Source of the DNA: Populus alba | Lineage: Eukaryota; Streptophyta; Magnoliopsida; Malpighiales; Salicaceae | Direction: 5' to 3' | NCBI RefSeq assembly: GCF_005239225.2 | Contig: NC_133299.1 | Location: 1,182,967-1,246,966 of the forward strand | Length of the DNA: 64,000 bases | Shown here: positions 57,449-64,000 of the stretch, one piece after another | Numbering within the stretch: the first letter of the stretch is position 1 | Layout: each line of letters starts with the position of its first letter | Translations under genes and position numbers: made by a program | Notes under the pieces: generated by a model | Told to the model about the DNA's origin: nothing | What the model saw: only the letters and a program-made list of their open reading frames with translations | Database searches by the model: none

Positions 57449-60162
57449 TGTCTAGCCTAGTGAATACTGGAGCATCTCTCCACTGTTCAACGCCAGAAAG
57501 TGGAGCAGCCAAAGACAATGAAGAAGAAAGAAGAAAAGAGAAAGGAAGGGAGGAAGGCTGACCATGCGGTTGCTCGCGGTGCTGTTGGTGGGGTGGAGAG
57601 GAAAGAATGGCGGGGGTTTCATGGAGAACGCACTGTTTCGGGATTTTCTGTATTTTTTTTCTTTCTTCCTACCTTATGGTTCTGCTTCTTTCCCCTTTTT
57701 TTACTGTTCTTCGTTCACTCTCCTATTTGTCTTTCTCTCTTTTCTTTTCTTTCTTCCCCCTGTTCTCCTCTGTTTATTCTCCTCTTCTTTTCTTTCTGTT
57801 TGGTTTCTCTTTTGCTTCTGCTCTTTCTCTTTTTCTGTTTTTCTTCCTTTTCTTTTGTTCCTCTTTCTGTTATATTTTTAGTTTCTCTCCTCTTTGTTCG
57901 TCTTTATTTTTCTTCTCAAAATGCATGTCCCTCTATTTTTTCATTCTTTCCCTCTCTTCTTTCTCTCTCTATTTCCTTTCCCCATTTTCGTTCATCCCTC
58001 TCTTGTATTCATAGAAGATTATGGGAGAGAGCCACCCTTACCCTATCCAATTGTGATGTTTTGTATTAAAAAGATTGGAAAATACAATAAAAGCCCTTGG
58101 TGGCTTAAAGAGAGGGTATAAATGATTGAGGGTAGTGTGGTAATTGACCAATAGTTGATAAAATATAAATAAAGAAGAAAAAAAAAAAAAAGAGGAATCT
58201 GATTTTGAGAGAAAGAGAGCTACGGAGAGATAAAGGGAAAGAGGAGGAAGAAGAAGAAAAGAAAGGAGAAGAAGGAAAGGAAGGAGAAGAGAAGTAGAAG
58301 GAAAATAAGTAAAAAGGTAAGATTTATGGTTTGAAGTGTATAATATGTTAAATTTCGGTTTTGATTAATTGTAGAGTTTTGAAGTTTGTATTTTGAGTTA
58401 ATTGATGAATTAATTTGAAGGTTAAGAGTTGATTATTGTAGGTATTTGATTAATTAGTTGATTTTGAGAGATTGAATTGAAAGGATAATGATTTTGAGTT
58501 ATGATTTTTGTTTAAATGGTGAAATTGTGTTTAGAAATAGGGATAACAGTAGGTAATCTGTTGAAATTCTGGGTTTGAGGTTGAAGATGACGAAAATTTC
58601 AGTTTGGTCCTCAATTTGTGGAAATTGCAGTTTTAGGTTCCCCAAACTTTGGAAAATTTTACAGATTGGTCCCTGGGACATAAAATTGAGGTTCTGAACA
58701 GAACTGAGGATGATTTAAGGGTAATATTCCAGTATAATTAGGAAGATATGATATTTTCAGTTTGGTCCTCCAATTTGACAAAAAAGTATAATTTGACCCT
58801 AAAAATTGGTAAAGTTCCAGAATGGTCCTTGGAGCATAATGAATATATCCTGGACAGAATTGAGGATTATTATGGATAAATTTCAGTATGGTCATGTATT
58901 TACAATTCGGTCCTCAAAATTTTGGTAAAAAATTACGTTTTGGTCCCTGTTTTGGAAAATTGTCGTTTTAGTCCCTAAACTTGGGAGATTAAGCCCGGTT
59001 TTATTTTATGCATTGGGATCTTTTGTTGATTTGTTTTTGAGTATATTTCATATATTTTATTGTAGGTTCTCCTAACGATCCTTAATTAGATTTTTCGGTC
59101 TTTTGTCTGACATTCCTTAAGTTCAGTATTTTCCGGGTGAGTGGAATAATCTTTTAATATGCATAAATATAAATAAATATGTATGTTGATTATACAATGA
59201 GTACAACTAGTAAATTTCTTGAATATTTATATATGTTGCTTTATTTTCCGAGTACTCATTTATTCTTGAATTTTTGCACTCGCAATCTGTTAAAGTAAAT
59301 TCTCTTTGATATGATATACGTTTCTTTGAATGATTCTGTGAATATCTGTTATGCCTTGATATGGGACTTGTCAGTAACTCCATGCTAACGGAGAGTAGTT
59401 GCCTGTGTGCACATAGTATTCTGTTACCTAGCTGGTGAGAGAGGCATTCAGCCTGTGGTGATTGATCATCCCACAGTGGTCACCGACGGGTGTCATCTGG
59501 TCACCGACGGGTGTCATCTGGTCACCTTCGGGTGTCATCTGGTCACCTTCGGGTGTCATCTGATCTCTGACATGTAATCCACTACGTTATAATAATATGT
59601 TACGTTATGATAACTATATGTTACGTTATGATAAATATGTTTAGTAAGTATATGTATATGTATATGTATATTAAGATAAATCATCTTACAACTTATTAAT
59701 ATCTGAAATATCTAAAATGTATATTAAATGTTATTCCCTCACTGAGTTGGTTGAACTCACCTCTCATTTTTTTTAATATTATTTCAGTTCTTAGTTTATG
59801 GGACTTTGTTGAGTGTTTCCGCTTCTTCAGTTCTGGTCGTTATGCTTGCTTGTTCGCGAGGCTTTCCTTTCAGTTTTGATTTATGTCTTAGATGCTCCAC
59901 TGTTACCTTGGTTAAATTAAATTTGGATTTTTGACAATGTAATGAGTATTATGAAATTATTATTTTTGTTTTAATAATTATCGTTCGGTTTCATCAGTAT
60001 TTGAATAATATAATATTTCTGAATATTATGAGCCGCTGCGTATTTTTTGAACAAATTGGTTCTTTTTGATATGTCTGTTCTGAGGCTTAGCGTAGGTGAG
60101 GTGTCCTTTCGACAAACCGCTCCTGCGTTGCTGGTCACGGACCCGGGATTCGGGTCGTGACA
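57449..60162 (+). mobile_element. Long LTR-like block, duplicate
   Basis: Counterpart of 30701-33379, from TGTCTAGCC to GTCGTGACA, with the pyrimidine tract, purine tract and 21-bp repeats retained. Confidence 0.5.
59477..59560 (+). repeat. 21-bp tandem repeat, four units (duplicate)
   Basis: Same four units as at 32699-32782, with no unit gained or lost. Confidence 0.9.
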
Positions 60163-60439
60163 CCAATTGTGCCAAATGGGTAGGGTGGCTGGGCGGCCAC
60201 TAAACAGTCGTTCCAGGGTCGCCAAAAAGCTTGTCTCCTCTGCTTTTTTTTTTTTTTTTTTTTTTTTGTCTTTGGCAGGTTGAATGGGTCGTGTCGGTTT
60301 TGGGTCTTTGGGAGAGAGAGGGAAAGCGAGAAAATACAAGGGAGCAAAACTTCTCCTTCCCCTGCCTCTGTGTGTGTAGGGGAAGAAGGAGAATAGTGCC
60401 GTTCAAAACGACACTGTTTCAGTTTTAGTTTTTTTTTTT

Positions 60440-61041
60440 TAATAACCTAAAAATGAGTTATGACACTCCTATCTCTACTTCCGAAGTCACCATACTACCA
60501 GATCCCTCGTTTTCTGATCTTACATGGTTTTTGTCAAATTGTGGGTACTCTTTAATATCTCACCTTTACAAGATCAGATAGCTATTTTGTTGTTAACAGA
60601 GTCTGTCAGTTTACGCATGCTCCTGCAGATTCACATTGAGGTGTCGTTAAAACGTATTTTGCGTTATCTATTGGGTATGACATCCTATGGCTTACATATT
60701 ACTCGCAGTTTACTACTTTGATCTATATGGCTTTACATATGCAGATTGGACAGGTAGTATTGATGATCGCAAGTCTACGGGTGGTTACCTTGTTTTTTTT
60801 TTGGTCAGACATCGATTTCATGGAAATCAACCAAGCAACGAACATTTGTTTGCTCCTCCACCGAGGCTGAGTATAAAAGCCTTGGCAGATGACACTACTA
60901 AGGTTATATGACTTCAATATTTATTGAGAGATCTACAGATTCTTTCTGCTTCTGCCTCTACTATTTATGCGATAATCGAGGTGCTACTTATCTATCTGCA
61001 AATTCTATTTTTTATGTTCGTATTAAATATGTTGAGGTTTT
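60440..61041 (+). mobile_element. Ty1-copia remnant, cut by a Gypsy insertion
   Basis: Counterpart of 33650-34247 (YADWTGSIDDRKSTGGYLVF, STEAEYK and so on). The sequence stops at GTTGAGGTT, where the LTR of the next element begins; in the first copy it continues into the RNase H end and polypurine tract. Confidence 0.8.
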
Positions 61042-63279
61042 TGTTGCTACCCAATTTTTGACCCATGTTTTTTATATATTTTCAAAAAATCCAAAAATAG
61101 AGAAAAAACAAAGAAAATCCAAAAAAATATGTTTTTTAAATATATTTTCGTCATTTTAGCATTTTCAACGTCGTCTAAAAAGAATTTAATTTTTCAAAGG
61201 ATTTTCAAACGCGTTCGACTTTTCACGCGTCGTTTTTTTAAAATCATTGATTTTCCTCATCGAGTCGACGTTGATTATGGCTCGTTTTCAAAAAATACAA
61301 AAAAAACAAGAAAAATCAAAATTTTACAAAAAAAAAGAAAGTTAAGGGACCAATTTTGAAAACTTGGCAATATTTTTTGCCTATAAATACTGGTTTCCAA
61401 CACTTACAATAGGGGGGGTTCATTTGGTAATCTTTGGGGAAAGGCAACACAAAAAAGGGAAAACCCTAAAAAAACTAACAGCTTCTTCTCCCCTCACAAG
61501 GGACCAGCCGCTAGCCCCTCCTTGGTTTTGATTTTTCCAGCCGTCAGCTCCCCACACATCCCTGTTTTGATTTTTTTCTTCTTCAACCTCTCCCCAGCCG
61601 ATCACCAAGGCCAGCAGCCTCTCACCAAATTTTTTTCCCTTTTTCTCTCCAGCCTCAGCCGCTCATAGCCCCTCAAAAAAAATTAAAGAGAAAACAGGGC
61701 GGCCGCAGCCTCCCTTTCCCTGATCACAAAGGCCGGCCGCCCCCCCCCCCCCTTTTTACTTTCAAATCCCACAAAATCTTCCCCTCTCAGCCGTTTCTTC
61801 CCCAACCGGCCAAACACAGCAGCCCCTCATCTCCCAGCCACCCACCATTCAACCGGCAAACAGCAGCACCCCCCGGTCGGAAACTTCCAACAAGCCACAC
61901 GCCGGACAGAAGCCAGAGCGAGCATCTTGCCGGTTTGCCTCACCATCTTCCCCGACCTCTCTTCTCCGTCCAGCCTCCGACAACAGCAGCGACCACAGCA
62001 GCAACCCCAGCAGCGCCGGTCCACAGATCGACAGCCACCGATCTCAGTTCTGTCCGCAGCAGCTCCGGCCTCCAGCCCTCCGCCGTCCGAAGATCCAGCA
62101 ACCAGCAGAGGAACGAAAACAGAGGCGAGATCGATCGGAAGAAGGAAAAGAACCGATCTGCTTCTGCAGATCAAAGAGAAGCAGATCTGTAACGGAAAGA
62201 AAAAAAATAAAAACCGATTGCTGTTTTGTGAGTTTTTTTTTTGTTGTTGTTGCAGGTGGCGGTGATCTTCACCGCCGGCGTAGAAATGAAGGAGGAAGAG
62301 GGAAGTTGCCGATCCTGCCATCCACATGCCTGATCTGTCATCGGCGGCGCGTGTAAAGCCCAGCTTCAGATTCGGCAGATTTGAAGAAAAAGAGGAGAAG
62401 CTGATCCGAAACAGTGATGAGAAAATAACTAAAATCAACTGGCTTTTTGTGCTTTGATTTTTTTTCTTTGCAGGTCACCGGGGAGGAATCCACTCCATGC
62501 ACCTCTGTTTTTGCCCAGTTTCCGAGACGGCGCGTTGAACCCACGCGCCGCCAGCGGCGGCGGTGCAGGAAGCCCACGCGCCGCCACTGTTCAGATGGCA
62601 CCAAGGCTGTGCAGCACTGTTCCCCGAGGGTTTCCTGTTTCCCTTTTTGTAATTTCTAGATGCTGTGTGTATTTAGATATTATTGTATTTGATTTGTTTT
62701 GAATTTTTGTTATTTGTTTTATTGGATAAATGTGATGTAAAAAAGAAAAGAAAAGAAAAAGAGAAAGTGATAATAAAAAAAAAAAAAAAAGAAATGTTTG
62801 TGTGTGCTTGCATGTTTATTTTTTTATTTATTTATGTTATTGAATTAAAAATAAAAAAGGACAAAAAGAATTATTTGTTAATTTAAATATGGTTAAATAT
62901 CTCAAGGACAAATAAAATCAAGTTGTATTTTTCCATGAAAATATGAGGACAAGTTTTCTACATATATTCGGGGATTTAATAACTGATTTATTCAAGCCTA
63001 AGAATTTAATTAATATTTTTAAATTTTCAAAATCACATCAGAACACGAAGCAGCTTATCTCAGGTAGGGTGTGTTAGGGGTGCTAAACCTTTCCCTAACC
63101 ACAAACCAGTCCCTTACCCATGATCTCTGACAAGACCACCAGTACATCAGGTTTCCTAGTAGCCCTCAATAAATTACTAGGTGGCGACTCCCACGAACGA
63201 ATTCAAAGCAAACGCAACAACGAGAAAAATCGCCAGCCGATGCCGCGCGCCTGATTATTTTTTTTTTTGGGGTGCGACA
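61042..63279 (+). mobile_element. 5' LTR of a Gypsy-type retrotransposon
   Basis: Starts TGTTGCTACCC and ends GGGGTGCGACA, which are imperfect inverted ends, with a tRNA-type primer site three bases later. The length is 2238 bp, long for a plant LTR. The start coincides with the point where copy 2 departs from copy 1. A TATA box is at 61381. The stretch at about 61480-62340 is C-rich and includes open frames with no recognised product; CAG acceptor-like sites follow T-runs near 62255 and 62473. The rest is AT-rich. The 3' LTR lies outside the window. Confidence 0.8.
61381..61389 (+). promoter_or_regulatory. TATA box of the retrotransposon LTR
   Basis: CTATAAATA inside the LTR, about 340 bp from its start. 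It would place the U3/R border near 61410. Confidence 0.5.
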
Positions 63280-63282
63280 GAA

Positions 63283-63300
63283 TGGCGACTCCACTGGGGA
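63283..63300 (+). other. Primer binding site, tRNA-Arg type
   Basis: TGGCGACTCCACTGGGGA, three bases after the LTR end. It is nearly complementary to the 3' end of plant tRNA-Arg (ACG), whose acceptor end I recall as GGAGTCGCCA. It marks the start of the internal region. Confidence 0.75.
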
Positions 63301-64000
63301 AGGTATTTGTTTTCAACTTTTATCGGACTAAGCTTTGTGTTTTGATGTGTTTAAGTTTTTTTTTTTTTTGTACTTTGTTTTATTTTATTTGTGTTTTATT
63401 CATGCATTGTATATAATTCTCTCATGCATCACAAGTTTTAATTTTTGTTAAGCACACACCTGCTTTAAGTTAGGTGGGGGACTAGCAGCTTACCTTATGA
63501 CTTGAGTCAAGGTTGAAGTTTGTGTAAACCCCAACTCTTCGTTGAGTTGCTTAGACTGGTAATAGTTGGACACGTGCCAACCAATTACCTGCTGGGCCCT
63601 ATATTGCCTTTACGAGGGCAATCACTGGGACAACAAAGAGACCCCTTGTAGAGACCAAGTAGCAAACCTACCCTGTCTCACGTAAAATGAATAGAACCTG
63701 CCTGTAGGATGTATGCTCCATAAATATTTGTTTTGCATCCGAGCAAAACCCTTCTTGAAGCATTGGCCGTCACTCTGAAAAATTTTCATTGGAGAGTTTG
63801 GGCAAAAAATCATGATTCTTTCCATCATACAAGAGTTACGATCATATTGTCACCCCTCGAAGGGCGAGTTCATCATATATAGATTACATATTCATACATT
63901 TATCATGCATGTACCGGGTTGAAAGGTAGGTCCTCCGCACAAGCTGTGCTGCACGTGATTAAAAAAAGATGATGGGAGCCAAAAGAAAGATGTCAGATAG
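63301..64000 (+). mobile_element. Leader of the Gypsy-type retrotransposon (no coding part yet)
   Basis: Untranslated leader sequence. About 63420-63600 matches, in reverse, 29611-29760 (GGTGGGGGACTAGCAGCTTA, GCTTAGACTGGTAAT). No gag or pol start is seen before the window end. Confidence 0.6.

Larger units (their letters stand above)
43571..61041 (+). repeat. Large tandem segmental duplication, copy 2 (visible part)
   Basis: Repeats 16957-34247 in the same order and orientation. In all stretches compared, differences are almost only one-base insertions or deletions, mostly in homopolymers up to about 50 kb and also outside homopolymers from about 50.3 kb on; substitutions are almost absent. 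The copy is interrupted at 61042 by an LTR retrotransposon. Either a recent duplication in poorly polished sequence, or a second haplotype or false duplicate. Confidence 0.9.

Noticed and set aside
61827..62438. 203-aa minus-strand frame in the LTR
   Set aside because: The region is a C-rich part of an LTR; both strands are open and there is no domain.

Overview
This is a window of a plant nuclear genome, most likely from a woody eudicot such as poplar or willow (Salicaceae). The indications are AT-rich intergenic DNA, genes with GT-AG introns, plant-only families (UGT71-type glycosyltransferase, plant MBOAT wax synthase / sterol acyltransferase, IQ-BAG co-chaperone, GH5 endo-mannanase, MIK2-type LRR kinase), and LTR retrotransposons, TRIM-like elements, tRNA-derived SINEs and a CACTA remnant. 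The species is an inference from gene and repeat style. One 500-N scaffold gap lies at 9641-10140.

Left part (1-16956). A five-exon endo-beta-mannanase gene on the minus strand carries at least three frameshifts (1889-4487). Next come an intact BAG5-like co-chaperone gene (minus, 5828-6463), a tandem TRIM-like retroelement, a 130-bp foldback element, the gap, a relic of a UGT 3' end (about 10970-11085) and an intact single-exon UGT71-type glucosyltransferase (12743-14185).

Middle part (16957-43570). Two intact single-exon membrane-bound acyltransferase genes stand in tandem (18992-20122 and 23647-24804). They are followed by a truncated mannanase pseudogene, a nest of retrotransposon pieces (reverse Gypsy fragment, long LTR-like block, copia reverse transcriptase/RNase H remnant), an LRR fragment, a previously hidden two-exon gene for a small secreted peptide with a DY motif (36234-36583), a CACTA transposase remnant, a truncated MIK2-type kinase pseudogene and a fourth mannanase scrap.

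Right part (43571-64000). The sequence from 16957 to 34247 repeats head-to-tail at 43571-61041 with a period of about 26.6 kb, so the repeated unit is probably the whole of 16957-43570. The second copy is cut at 61042 by a Gypsy-type LTR retrotransposon (5' LTR 61042-63279, tRNA-Arg-type primer site, leader to the window end), and its true right edge is out of view. Where I compared the copies they differ almost only by one-base insertions and deletions, with hardly any substitutions. That is typical of unpolished long-read sequence, so the broken second acyltransferase pair (45618-46749 and 50301-51465) may be intact in the plant, or the block may be a false or haplotypic duplication.

Functionally, the intact genes suggest lipid or sterol acylation (two MBOAT enzymes), small-molecule glucosylation (UGT71) and chaperone regulation (BAG). 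The mannanases and the receptor kinase look dead. The small secreted peptide gene is the best candidate for something not previously described.
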